Shown one piece after another: positions 1-7,843 of a stretch of 14,522 bases of DNA. Source of the DNA: an uncultured Rhodocyclaceae bacterium (lineage in GTDB: Bacteria > Pseudomonadota > Gammaproteobacteria > Burkholderiales > Rhodocyclaceae). The notes beneath the pieces are model-generated. The model was not told where the DNA came from and ran no database searches. It saw only the letters and a program-made list of their open reading frames with translations. Within the stretch, counting starts at the first letter, position 1; each line of letters begins with the position of its first letter. The position numbers and the translations under genes are program-made. The DNA lies in NCBI GenBank assembly GCA_903950295.1, contig CAJBAP010000076.1:1-14522 (forward strand), in the 5' to 3' direction.

Positions 1-284
1 ACCGCCACCACCATCAGGAGTGACGCCAGCAAGATCAAAGGCAGAGAAAAACCATCGACACCGAGCGAGAAGCTCGACCCCAGCCGCGCATGCCAGGCGT
101 GGGTCTCGTAGAACTGGATACCGGCAACAGCGGGGTCGAATTGTCCCAGCAAAGACCAGGCGCACACCAGAACCACGCCCGTCGCCGCCAGCGTTGCACG
201 ACGGATCAGCAACGGGTCGCGCGTTGGCAGCAAGGCCACGACCAGAGCGCCGATCAATGGCAACAGCAACAACGTTTTCAGCAT
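1..284 (-). CDS. NuoM/NdhD-type antiporter-like membrane subunit, 5' part only
   Basis: Reading down from an ATG at 284 gives 94 residues that run off the window edge. The start is MLKTLLLLPLIGALVVALLP, a first hydrophobic helix, followed by a second one. Then comes FYETHAWHARLG and LGVDGFSLPLILLASLL, the hallmark N-terminal pattern of complex I subunit M / cyanobacterial NdhD (compare GxDGLSxPLxLLT). Family members are about 500 residues long, 14-TM proton or cation channels related to Mrp antiporter subunits. A GGAAAG ribosome site lies 9 nt upstream. The gene follows the SulP gene by 19 nt on the same strand, so the two are probably co-transcribed. No other complex I gene is visible here, so this may be a stand-alone antiporter-like subunit used to energise or assist the transporter, rather than respiratory complex I. 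That is inference, because the rest of the gene and its downstream neighbours are missing. Family call is firm, exact subtype is not. Confidence 0.85.
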   Translation of the reverse strand, partial: MLKTLLLLPLIGALVVALLPTRDPLLIRRATLAATGVVLVCAWSLLGQFDPAVAGIQFYETHAWHARLGSSFSLGVDGFSLPLILLASLLMVVA

Positions 285-303
285 GCCCGGAAGCTTTCCA
301 CAC

Positions 304-2463
304 TCAACTGAAGCGCTGTTCCAGGATCAGAGCAGGCGCCGTGGCGGGTCGCAAACTGTCGTCGGCCTCCAGATTTTCTTCACGCGAGTAAATCTTTTCC
401 AATGCCGCCTCAGCCGTCGGGAAAAAACTTTTTTCGCCGATCACGGCAAGCAAACCGGTCGCCTGCATGACGTCGAGTACCTGCTTTTTCACCCCCGAGA
501 ACAGCACGACAATCCCGGTACTGCGCATGCGTTCGACCAGGTGATGGATGACTTCCTCACCGGAGGCGTCGAGTTCATTGATGCCATTGCCGACGATGAG
601 CAGGTAGGGGGCTTTCGGATTGCTTGCCACCGCTTCGAGAATGGCATCCTCGAAGTAGGAAACGTTGGCGAAATACAGGCTGCCATCGAAGCGCACGGCA
701 GTTACCACATCCGACGCAGGCAAGTTATGAACCGCAACGTCGCGCAACGAACCATCCTGCACACGACCGAGAATCGCCACGCGCGGCGACATGGTGCGGT
801 AGAGGTAGAGCACGATGGCCAGCCCGGCGCCGACCATGATGCCCTTGTCGAGGTGTGGGGCAAAAGCGAGCGTGGCGACGAAGGTGACAACCGCCGCGAT
901 GCCGTCATGCTTGTTGGCTTCCCAGGCATGCTTGATCGCACCGAAGTTGATGAGACCGATCACCGCCATGATGATCACCGCCGCCAGCACGGCCTGCGGC
1001 AGGTGATAGAGCAAAGGCGTGAGGAACAGCAGCGTCGTCAGCACGATCAGTCCGGTGATGACCGAAGCCATGCCGGTCTTGGCCCCGGCGTTCATGTTCA
1101 CCGCCGAGCGCGAGAAGGAGCCAGAGACCGGGAAGGATTGGGTCATGCTGCCGACCAGGTTGGCCAAGCCCTGACCGATCAACTCCTGGTTCGGGTCGAT
1201 CTTCTGCTTGGTCTTGGCGGCAATCGCCTTGGCGATCGAGATCGCCTCCATGAAGCCCACCAGGGAGATGACGAAGGCGGCGGCCAGCAGGCTGCTGAGC
1301 ATGTCCCAGGAAATCTTCGGCAGCCCGATCGGGGGCAAGCCCTCGGGAATCTTGCCGATCACCTCGCCGCCACCCACCAGCTTGAAGCCGGCTTCCTTGA
1401 CGCTACGGATGCGGTAGAGAACGCCATCGGTCTGTGTGCCTGCAGGCAGATGGCTGGCTGCATAAATGCCGGAAAACTGGCCCTGCTCATCGAGCGCCCG
1501 CACCACGGGTATCGCGCGCAAGGACGTACGCAACTTGCCCGCTTCCTTGTCGAGCAGCTCGACCGACAGGCGCGTCATCTCAAGGATGGCATCGCGCGTA
1601 ACGGCTTCGGCGCTGTGCTCACCCGCCTCCTTGTGCGAAGCCTTGGCCTCGGCCGCCTTGGCCGCCACGGCCCGGTTGGCCTGCTCGACCCGCCGGCCGG
1701 CAATATCCACCCGCTCGACGAGTGCTGCCAGCTCGGTATCGGCAATGTCCTCAATCGCGCCACTGGAATTTCTCTCGAAGTGCAGCGCCCAGGAAGCAAT
1801 GGTGGTCACCGCCACCGCGATCAGCACGCCCGGCAGCTTGGGCGACTTCTTGCGGATGACGTACATGATGACGATAGCCACTACCCCCATGGCCAGCGTC
1901 GGCCAGTGGGTGTTGCCCGCTTGCTTGGCCACGCCCCAGATGTCATTGATGAAGTGCTCGGAGCGCCCCATGGATACGCCGAGCAACTTATTCACTTGGG
2001 ACAGGCCGATGATCATCGCCGCCGCGTTGGTGAAACCGACGATCACCGGATGCGAGAGGAAATTCACCACCACGCCGAGCTTGAAGACGCCCAGAGCCAA
2101 TTGCACGAGGCCGACCATCAGTGCGAGCATGATCGCCAGCACGATGAACTGATCCGAACCCGGCGCGGCCAGCGGCGTCAGCGATGAGGCCGTCAACAAG
2201 GAGGCGACCGCCACGGGTCCGGTACCCAGTTGGTTCGACGACCCCCACATCGCGGCGACCATCACCGGCAGGAAAGCCGCATACAGGCCATAGTAAGGGG
2301 GCAGGCCGGCGAGTTGGGCGTAGGCCATCGACTGGGGTACCAGTACCAGGGCGACGGTCAGCCCCGCCAGGAAGTCAGCCTTGAGCGCATCACCTCGCAA
2401 CGGAAACCAGGCGAGAAAGGGGAACAGTTTTTTCAGGGAAAAGGCCATAACGGGAATGCTCAT
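304..2463 (-). CDS. SulP-family anion transporter with STAS domain and periplasmic insert (SulP1)
   Basis: This 719-residue inner-membrane transporter of the SulP/SLC26 family moves sulfate, bicarbonate or a similar anion. The N-terminal half has the family signature LAGLTVALVLVPQSMAYAQL (33-52), PPYYGLY (55-61) and TGPVAVASLL (81-90). The second half has the TM10 motif PVSGSFSRSAVN (445-456), including the arginine (Arg452) that matches the anion-site arginine of prestin. A cytoplasmic STAS domain occupies about 585-695, with DASG at 632-635. The usual length is 550-600 residues; the excess is an Ala/Glu/Lys-rich, coiled-coil-like insert at about 232-362 between TM7 and TM8, which should face the periplasm. 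The start at 2463 lacks a clear ribosome site. A second ATG (Met6, at 2448) is possible. It is divergent from a paralogue at 2645 and followed by the NuoM-like gene. Substrate is not determined. Confidence 0.93.
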   Translation of the reverse strand: MSIPVMAFSLKKLFPFLAWFPLRGDALKADFLAGLTVALVLVPQSMAYAQLAGLPPYYGLYAAFLPVMVAAMWGSSNQLGTGPVAVASLLTASSLTPLAAPGSDQFIVLAIMLALMVGLVQLALGVFKLGVVVNFLSHPVIVGFTNAAAMIIGLSQVNKLLGVSMGRSEHFINDIWGVAKQAGNTHWPTLAMGVVAIVIMYVIRKKSPKLPGVLIAVAVTTIASWALHFERNSSGAIEDIADTELAALVERVDIAGRRVEQANRAVAAKAAEAKASHKEAGEHSAEAVTRDAILEMTRLSVELLDKEAGKLRTSLRAIPVVRALDEQGQFSGIYAASHLPAGTQTDGVLYRIRSVKEAGFKLVGGGEVIGKIPEGLPPIGLPKISWDMLSSLLAAAFVISLVGFMEAISIAKAIAAKTKQKIDPNQELIGQGLANLVGSMTQSFPVSGSFSRSAVNMNAGAKTGMASVITGLIVLTTLLFLTPLLYHLPQAVLAAVIIMAVIGLINFGAIKHAWEANKHDGIAAVVTFVATLAFAPHLDKGIMVGAGLAIVLYLYRTMSPRVAILGRVQDGSLRDVAVHNLPASDVVTAVRFDGSLYFANVSYFEDAILEAVASNPKAPYLLIVGNGINELDASGEEVIHHLVERMRSTGIVVLFSGVKKQVLDVMQATGLLAVIGEKSFFPTAEAALEKIYSREENLEADDSLRPATAPALILEQRFS

Positions 2464-2508
2464 GAGGTGGCTGCAGAGAAAAATGCCAAGGGCAGCAAGA
2501 CTCGAATT

Positions 2509-2527
2509 TTAGAACTTTCTTATATTC
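2509..2527 (-). promoter_or_regulatory. AT-rich 19-bp element upstream of SulP1
   Basis: The plus-strand text is TTAGAACTTTCTTATATTC. On the minus strand it contains a good -10-like TATAAG and an AGAA-NN-TTCT inverted repeat. It matches 17 of 19 bases of the element at 11713-11731, and both begin exactly 46 nt upstream of their start codon (2463 and 11667). No convincing -35 box stands 16-18 nt upstream, so an activator-dependent promoter is a reasonable reading. This is the main recognisable structure in the 181-bp divergent gap 2464-2644. The rest of the gap has a repeated TTTTTGCT near 2610-2630 and a TAAAAT at 2594-2599 that might serve SulP2. Confidence 0.5.
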
Positions 2528-2644
2528 GGTGCAGGATAGACCCGCATAATGCCAACATAACTCCCTTTCGATCTTGTGGGAATAAGCTGCACGTAAAATG
2601 GCGCGCTGTTTTTTGCTCAACTTTTTGCTGTTCGGGGTTCGTCA

Positions 2645-4792
2645 ATGCTTACAAACCGCTGGCTACTGCGCCTGTTCCCTTTTCTAGCCTGGTTTCCGGT
2701 TAACGCCTTCATCCTGCGCGGCGACCTGGTCGCCGGCATCACCGGCGGGCTGGTGCTGGTGCCAAAGGCAATGGCCTACGCACAACTCTCCGGCCTGCCG
2801 GTGTACTACGGCCTCTATGTGGCGCTGGTGCCAGCAGTTTTGGGTGCGCTGTGGGGTTCTTCCCGCCAGCTCGCCACCGGCCCGGTGGCTATCGTTTCGC
2901 TGATGACCGCCGCCGCCATCGCACCGCTGGCGATACCGTTCAGCAATGAATATGTCGGCCTTGCCCTGCTGCTCGCCCTGATGGTAGGCATCATCCAGTT
3001 CGGTCTGGGCGTGCTCAAGCTCGGCACCATCGTCAATTTCGTCTCACACCCGGTCATCCTCGGCTTCATGAACGCCGCAGCGATCATCATCGCCCTGTCG
3101 CAGCTCGACATGCTGCTGGGTATTCCCAAGGGACGCAGCGACTCCTTCCTCAAGGACATCTGGGAAATGGCCGGCTACCTGCCGCAAACCCATCTACCTA
3201 CCCTCGCGATGTCTGTGTTTGCGCTCGTCCTGATGCTGCTCCTGAAAAAGATCAAGGCACTGGCCAAACCCAGCGTACTGGTCGCCGTCGTCATCACGAC
3301 CCTGGTCAGCTACTTCGCCGGCTTCGCCCACAACACCAAGGCCAAACCGGACGACATCGCCAACTCCGCCATCCACGCCCTGGTGATGGGGCACATCGTC
3401 GCCGACGACAATATTCGCGATCTTTCGGTCGATATCTCGAGCAAGGCCGCGCAGTTGCGTATCCTGCAGAAAGCCCATGACACTGCCGGCATCGCCGACC
3501 TGGAATACCAGCTCGACCTGATGCGGCTCGGCGTGTCCAACATGGAGCAGGAAAACAAGGAGCGCATGCAGGTCCTGCTCAAGGTCAAGCTCGCGCGCGC
3601 CGAAGTTGCCGAGGGAAAACCCGCGTTGATCTACCTCGCTGACGAAGTCCCGGCGGCTGTCGAAACGGATGGCTACAAGTGGCATATCAAGAAGATAGAA
3701 AAAGGCGAAGTCAAGTTGGTTGGCGGTGGCGATGTAGTCGGCAATATTCCGGCCGGCCTACCGGCCTTTCGCCTGCCCACCCTGACGCTGGATGCCTTTA
3801 CCTCCCTGTTGTCGGCTGCCCTGGTCATCGCACTAGTAGCCTTCATGGAGTCGATTTCGATGGCCAAGGCGATGGCCGCCAAGACCAAAGACAAGATCGA
3901 CCCGAACCAGGAATTGATTGGCCAGGGCCTTTCCAACATCGGCGGCGCCTTTTTCCAGGCCTATCCCGCTTGTGGCTCTTTCACCGGTTCGGCGATCAAC
4001 CTCCAGGCCGGAGCAAGAACCGGCTTCGCCATGGTGTTCAACGGCATCTTCGTTGCCGTCACCCTGCTGCTCCTCACCGCCTATCTTTATCACCTGCCCA
4101 AGGCGGTATTGGCGGTGATCATCCTGATGGCCGTCGCCAGCCTGATCCAGTTCGACGCCATCAAGCATGCCTGGAAAGCCAGCAAGGCCGATGGCATCGT
4201 CGCCATCGTCACCTTCGTCGTGACTTTGCTGGCGGCACCGCATCTCGACAAGGGCATCATGGTCGGCGCCGTGCTGGCCATCGTGCTGTTCCTCTACCGC
4301 ACCATGTCGCCACGCGTTGCAGTGCTCGGTCGCATGCCGGACGGGACGTTGCGCGATGCGCAAATAAATAACCTGGCAGCATCCGACGTCATCACCGCCA
4401 TCCGTTTCGACGGCCGCCTCTATTTTGCCAACGTGTCGCACTTCGAAGATGCCGTCCTGAATGCCGTGGCCGATAACCCGGAGGCGCCCTACGTGCTGAT
4501 CGTGGGTGACGGCATCAACGACATCGACGCCTCAGGCGAGGAAGTGATCCATCACCTCGTTGAACGACTCAACGAAAGCGGCATCGTCGTGCTCTTCTCC
4601 GGTCTCAAGAGGCAAGTACTCGATGTGATGCACGCCACCGGCTTGTGGGAAAAAATCGGCTCGCATCGCTTCTTCGCCACCGCCGACTTGGCGCTGGAGG
4701 CTATCTACTCGCGTGCCGAATACGCCGGTGAGGATGATCCGTTACGGCCGGCGGCAAAAACCCAGAACCTTGCGACCAAGCTGCACGACTAA
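2645..4792 (+). CDS. SulP-family anion transporter with STAS domain and periplasmic insert (SulP2)
   Basis: This 715-residue paralogue of the divergently transcribed SulP1 is the only plus-strand gene seen. It has the family pattern DLVAGITGGLVLVPKAMAYA (27-46), YYGLYVAL (54-61) and TGPVAIVSL (78-86), and a C-terminal STAS domain (about 582-690) with DASG at 628-631. Like SulP1 it carries an insert of about 130 residues (about 230-360) between TM7 and TM8. The two inserts share anchor points, including DDIAN/EDIAD, LxxMRLxV-like text and a TDG...KLVGGG exit, so they are homologous but diverged. The TM10 motif reads PACGSFTGSAIN (441-452): the arginine of SulP1 (SRS) is replaced by glycine (Gly448), which should change anion binding. 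The ribosome site is weak (CGGGG 5' of the ATG). It ends 35 nt from the convergent response-regulator gene with no clear terminator between. It probably has a different substrate or affinity from SulP1. Confidence 0.92.
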   Translation: MLTNRWLLRLFPFLAWFPVNAFILRGDLVAGITGGLVLVPKAMAYAQLSGLPVYYGLYVALVPAVLGALWGSSRQLATGPVAIVSLMTAAAIAPLAIPFSNEYVGLALLLALMVGIIQFGLGVLKLGTIVNFVSHPVILGFMNAAAIIIALSQLDMLLGIPKGRSDSFLKDIWEMAGYLPQTHLPTLAMSVFALVLMLLLKKIKALAKPSVLVAVVITTLVSYFAGFAHNTKAKPDDIANSAIHALVMGHIVADDNIRDLSVDISSKAAQLRILQKAHDTAGIADLEYQLDLMRLGVSNMEQENKERMQVLLKVKLARAEVAEGKPALIYLADEVPAAVETDGYKWHIKKIEKGEVKLVGGGDVVGNIPAGLPAFRLPTLTLDAFTSLLSAALVIALVAFMESISMAKAMAAKTKDKIDPNQELIGQGLSNIGGAFFQAYPACGSFTGSAINLQAGARTGFAMVFNGIFVAVTLLLLTAYLYHLPKAVLAVIILMAVASLIQFDAIKHAWKASKADGIVAIVTFVVTLLAAPHLDKGIMVGAVLAIVLFLYRTMSPRVAVLGRMPDGTLRDAQINNLAASDVITAIRFDGRLYFANVSHFEDAVLNAVADNPEAPYVLIVGDGINDIDASGEEVIHHLVERLNESGIVVLFSGLKRQVLDVMHATGLWEKIGSHRFFATADLALEAIYSRAEYAGEDDPLRPAAKTQNLATKLHD

Positions 4793-4827
4793 CGCCTCCC
4801 CTTCGCGACTACGGTCAGCGGGCACCG

Positions 4828-5211
4828 TCACAGCAAACCATCCGCCTCCTTGCAGGCGATGATTACTTTCTCGACCAGTTCGTCGAGCTCGATGGGCTTC
4901 AGACAGTAATCGCTGGCGCCATGCTCCAGGCCCTGAATACTGGCCTGAAGCGAGGCGTGCCCCGTGAGCATGACCACGGGGAGGCGTGGCGCCAACTGCT
5001 TGATGCGTTGCAGACACTCCATGCCATCGGTGTCGGGCAACATCACGTCGAGGACCACCACGTCCGGCCAGCCGTCACTCACCACGGGCAAGGCATCAGC
5101 GCAACAGGTGGCCGTCATGACCTCAAATGACCGGCGCCGCAGACGGCGCGAGGTGGTTTCGAGGAAATCCTCCTCATCGTCAACCAGGAGAATGTTTTTC
5201 GGCTGTTTCAT
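4828..5211 (-). CDS. Single-domain response regulator (CheY-like receiver)
   Basis: These 127 residues form a receiver domain and nothing else. The acid pocket is Asp11-Asp12 (LLVDDEEDF), the phosphoacceptor is Asp55 (VVVLDVMLPDTDG), and the switch residues are Thr83 (MLTG), Tyr102 and Lys105 (DYCLKP). No DNA-binding or other output domain follows, so it must act by protein contact or as a phosphate shuttle. I chose the ATG at 5211 (MKQPKNILLVDD) over a TTG three codons upstream. The start lies inside the end of the PPDK-like gene (32-nt overlap), indicating translational coupling. The likely partner is the histidine kinase at the head of the same operon. Other receivers could act between them, because a one-step kinase-to-receiver pathway leaves the output unknown. 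A direct effect on the PPDK-like protein or a transporter is inference. Confidence 0.93.
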   Translation of the reverse strand: MKQPKNILLVDDEEDFLETTSRRLRRRSFEVMTATCCADALPVVSDGWPDVVVLDVMLPDTDGMECLQRIKQLAPRLPVVMLTGHASLQASIQGLEHGASDYCLKPIELDELVEKVIIACKEADGLL

Positions 5212-7777
5212 GTTCTGCAACGGGTTCAGTGGTTATGGTTTCGCGAATCATACGGATGTCCGCGTTGATCTTGTCCAGATATCTGTCGATGAAGCCTTCC
5301 TCATCCATCACCATGTCTACCTGGCGGGTATGGATGAGCAGGTAACCCAGCACCACGAGACGCTCCCGCAGATAGGGGATCGGACGCTTCTCGATGCGGG
5401 CCGTGAGCGAATCGCCCTTGATATCGACGCGGAAATCCAGTTCGCGCAACATCTCGCCCAACAAGCGCACGCGCCGGCGACGCCGGCGTTCATCGGCAGC
5501 CCCGCCTTGAAACTGGAAGTTCACATACGACTCGGTGAGCAGCTCCGAGAAGTTGGCCTCGGCCAAGGCGAAATGGTAGCCAAGCCGGACGCTCAGGTTG
5601 CAGTATTTCTTCGAGAGCAGGAAGTAGTTCCGGCCAGCCATGCTCGAGCGGACCGCCGGGTCGATCTGCGGATTCATTGCCGACTGCGCGATGATGGCGC
5701 CAAAGCCGCGCAGGCTGACCGGTGGCGGCCCTTGCCATGGCACCGCGGTCATGCCTTTCCAGATCGCCAGCATCGGCTCGGAAACGATGTCCTCGATGCG
5801 GATAAAGGGGGTCGTCAGATCCGCGTCTTCCCGGAACCCGTCCTTCAGGTTGATCACCCACCACTGCGAGGGCATGCCTACCACGTGCAACTGCTTGGCC
5901 GATTTGTCGCGCGCACCGTGACGATGACCGAAGTTGAACATTTCGACGACAGCTTTTTCATGGCAGAAGCGGGTAATGTCATGCAGGGTGCGGCAGGATG
6001 ACGGCTTGAAGAACAGCGAGTCAGGCTCGGTCAGATTCAGCGGAGTGATGTGGGTGAGCGCATCCTTGAGCAAGGTGTGGATGGGGCTGCCTTCCATGAG
6101 ATTTGGCGGCGGCGGTGCGGCGGCAAGCAATGCCTCGACACGCCCCGCGTAGATACGGAGCGCGGTGGCGCAGACTGTCACACTCTGGCCGTTGTCGAGC
6201 CGGGTCATGGCGCCTGGCAGGTCGAACAGGGCAGGTACGCCGAACTCTCTCGCCACGGTGGCGAGGTGGGTGGCGATCTGGCCGGTTTCGCTCACCACGG
6301 CCGCAGCACGGTTCATGAGCACGGCCCATTCCGGATAAGGCGTCTCCACCACCAGTACCGCGCCCTTCGGAAAGTCGAGGATATCGAGCGTGCAGCTGAC
6401 CTTGAACACCTCGCCCGCACCCACGCCCCGGCTGGCTGTGACACCACCGGCCAGGATGGGCACCCGATCCGGGGAGGAATCTGCCAGTTCCTCATGCTCC
6501 GCTTCAGCGCTGGTGATGGTGCGCCCCGACCCCGTTTCCAGCGGCCGCGCCTGGAGGATGTAGAGAGTGCCGGCACGGTCGATCGCCCACTCGATATCCT
6601 GGGGCGAACCGAAATGCGTTTCTATCCGCAGCGACACCTCTGCCAGTTCGCGTGCCTGCGCCTCGGACAGGCAACTCTGTCCTCCCGCCGGGTCGGCCAG
6701 ATGAACTTGTTCGACATTGTGAGGCGCCGCACGCGACACACGCAGCAAATCGTAGGCGGAGCTGCCATCCACGATCTGGTTACCCAGGCCCGGTGCAGCA
6801 TGGATGACTACCCAGGGGCCCTCCGGGTCATCGACGGGCCGCGAATACGATACGCCGCTGGCGCGGGCATCGACCATGACAAGGCAACCGACGCACATCA
6901 GCACGTCCTGGTGGCGATAACCGCGCTGCTGATGGTACACGATGGCCTGACTCTGGTACTTGCCAGCGACGATATCCTTGTAGGTCAGGGGAATATCCGC
7001 TGTGTCGATCCCGAGGCGGGTGCGGTACTGGCCGGCGAAGGAGCCCTGAATGCCATCCTCTCCCAGGGCGCTCGAGCGTAGAGACACCGCGAGTGGCTGC
7101 CCCTCCCGCGCAGTAAGCCGGTCGCGTTGTTGCCGAATCGCCTGCTCGAGATCGTCGGGCAGGGCGGCCGCCCGGATCAGATCCTGGATGTCAGAACTGA
7201 CCATGTACAGTGCCTCGAGGTTTTCGATGTCGAGCGTTTTCAGGCGGCGATTGATCTCGTTCTGAATAAGGCTGGACTCCATGAAATGCCTGGCTGCGGT
7301 GGCGGTGACAGCAAAACCGTCGGGGACACGCAGACCGAGGTGCTTGCGCATCTCCCCGAGGTTGGCCATCTTCGCGCCCACCTGATCGATGACGCTGCGA
7401 TCGATGTCGTCGATGCTCAAGACCAGGGCAGTTCCCGCCACCTCGGGCTGCCGCGAGAGGATGGTCTCGATCTCGCCGGTAATGCTGGTGAATCTTTCGT
7501 GAAGGGCCGGATAACGGCCATCGGAAAGCACCGCCAAGTTATGCACCATCTTGTAGACGTTGACTGTCAGGGCCGTCAGTTCGCCACGCACGAAGGCCAT
7601 GCCGAAGGGCTTACCCGCATGGAGCATATCCTCGGCCACCGACATCAGTTCGAGGGCATTGTTGTTGGCCGTGAGCAGGGCGCGAAAACTGCGGAAATGC
7701 TCCTGGAAGACAGACTGGAGCGCCTCGGCGCCCAGCTTGGGTCGCGGCCGGAACAATTTGGCAAGAAATTTGAACAC
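5180..7777 (-). CDS. Pyruvate-phosphate-dikinase/PEP-synthase-like protein with a novel C-terminal region
   Basis: The protein has 865 residues and starts at GTG 7777. Residues 1-120 are an unassigned, probably helical region. Residues 125-415 are a PPDK_N ATP-grasp domain: GAKMANLGEM (134-143), VPDGFAVTA (151-159), VSLRSSALGEDG...SFAGQY (231-251), GLGNQIVDGS (330-339) and DIEWAID...LYILQARP (394-412). Residues about 440-545 are the swivelling phosphohistidine domain, with ATHLATVAREFGVPALF placing the catalytic histidine at 504. A normal PEP synthase would then have a PEP/pyruvate TIM barrel. Here residues 560-865 show none of its motifs. Instead there is an unfamiliar region with paired tryptophans (639-640), a run of six arginines (764-769) and a helical end. 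It should use ATP to phosphorylate His504, but the acceptor is unknown. The gene is fourth in the kinase/TSUP operon and overlaps the response regulator, suggesting a regulatory or phosphotransfer role rather than gluconeogenesis. Confidence 0.85.
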   Translation of the reverse strand: MFKFLAKLFRPRPKLGAEALQSVFQEHFRSFRALLTANNNALELMSVAEDMLHAGKPFGMAFVRGELTALTVNVYKMVHNLAVLSDGRYPALHERFTSITGEIETILSRQPEVAGTALVLSIDDIDRSVIDQVGAKMANLGEMRKHLGLRVPDGFAVTATAARHFMESSLIQNEINRRLKTLDIENLEALYMVSSDIQDLIRAAALPDDLEQAIRQQRDRLTAREGQPLAVSLRSSALGEDGIQGSFAGQYRTRLGIDTADIPLTYKDIVAGKYQSQAIVYHQQRGYRHQDVLMCVGCLVMVDARASGVSYSRPVDDPEGPWVVIHAAPGLGNQIVDGSSAYDLLRVSRAAPHNVEQVHLADPAGGQSCLSEAQARELAEVSLRIETHFGSPQDIEWAIDRAGTLYILQARPLETGSGRTITSAEAEHEELADSSPDRVPILAGGVTASRGVGAGEVFKVSCTLDILDFPKGAVLVVETPYPEWAVLMNRAAAVVSETGQIATHLATVAREFGVPALFDLPGAMTRLDNGQSVTVCATALRIYAGRVEALLAAAPPPPNLMEGSPIHTLLKDALTHITPLNLTEPDSLFFKPSSCRTLHDITRFCHEKAVVEMFNFGHRHGARDKSAKQLHVVGMPSQWWVINLKDGFREDADLTTPFIRIEDIVSEPMLAIWKGMTAVPWQGPPPVSLRGFGAIIAQSAMNPQIDPAVRSSMAGRNYFLLSKKYCNLSVRLGYHFALAEANFSELLTESYVNFQFQGGAADERRRRRRVRLLGEMLRELDFRVDIKGDSLTARIEKRPIPYLRERLVVLGYLLIHTRQVDMVMDEEGFIDRYLDKINADIRMIRETITTEPVAEHETAEKHSPG

Positions 7778-7797
7778 GGATACCTATTACGTCAAAA

Positions 7798-7826
7798 CGG
7801 GTCGGGGAGGCAACGCCCCCCGGCCC
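7798..7826 (-). other. GC-rich intergenic stem-loop
   Basis: In the 66-nt gap before the PPDK-like gene, the minus strand reads CGGGG-GGC-GTT-GCC-T-CCCC-G, a strong hairpin with one bulged T. It is followed by a short GTTTTGACG, too poor in T to be a standard terminator. It could partly reduce read-through or protect the upstream mRNA, so that the transporter genes are expressed more than the kinase-like gene. Only the pairing is seen; the function is inferred. Confidence 0.4.
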
Positions 7827-7843
7827 GGGAAATACCAAAAAAC

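Noticed and set aside
283..2187. Long plus-strand open frame of 634 codons opposite SulP1
   Set aside because: The translation is full of His, Arg, Asp and Gln with no recognisable domain. It is the expected shadow of a GC-rich coding strand, and SulP1 on the other strand is certain.
2594..2599. TAAAAT as the -10 of a SulP2 promoter
   Set aside because: A fair -10 but no -35-like hexamer at 16-18 nt, so it is not listed as a feature.
4811..4828. ACGGT...ACCGT inverted repeat between the convergent SulP2 and response-regulator genes
   Set aside because: Only 5 bp, an 8-nt loop and no T-run on either strand; too weak to call a terminator.
4964..6001. Plus-strand frame of 345 codons across the receiver and PPDK-like genes
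   Set aside because: Antisense to two genes with clear motifs; no domain and no sensible start context.
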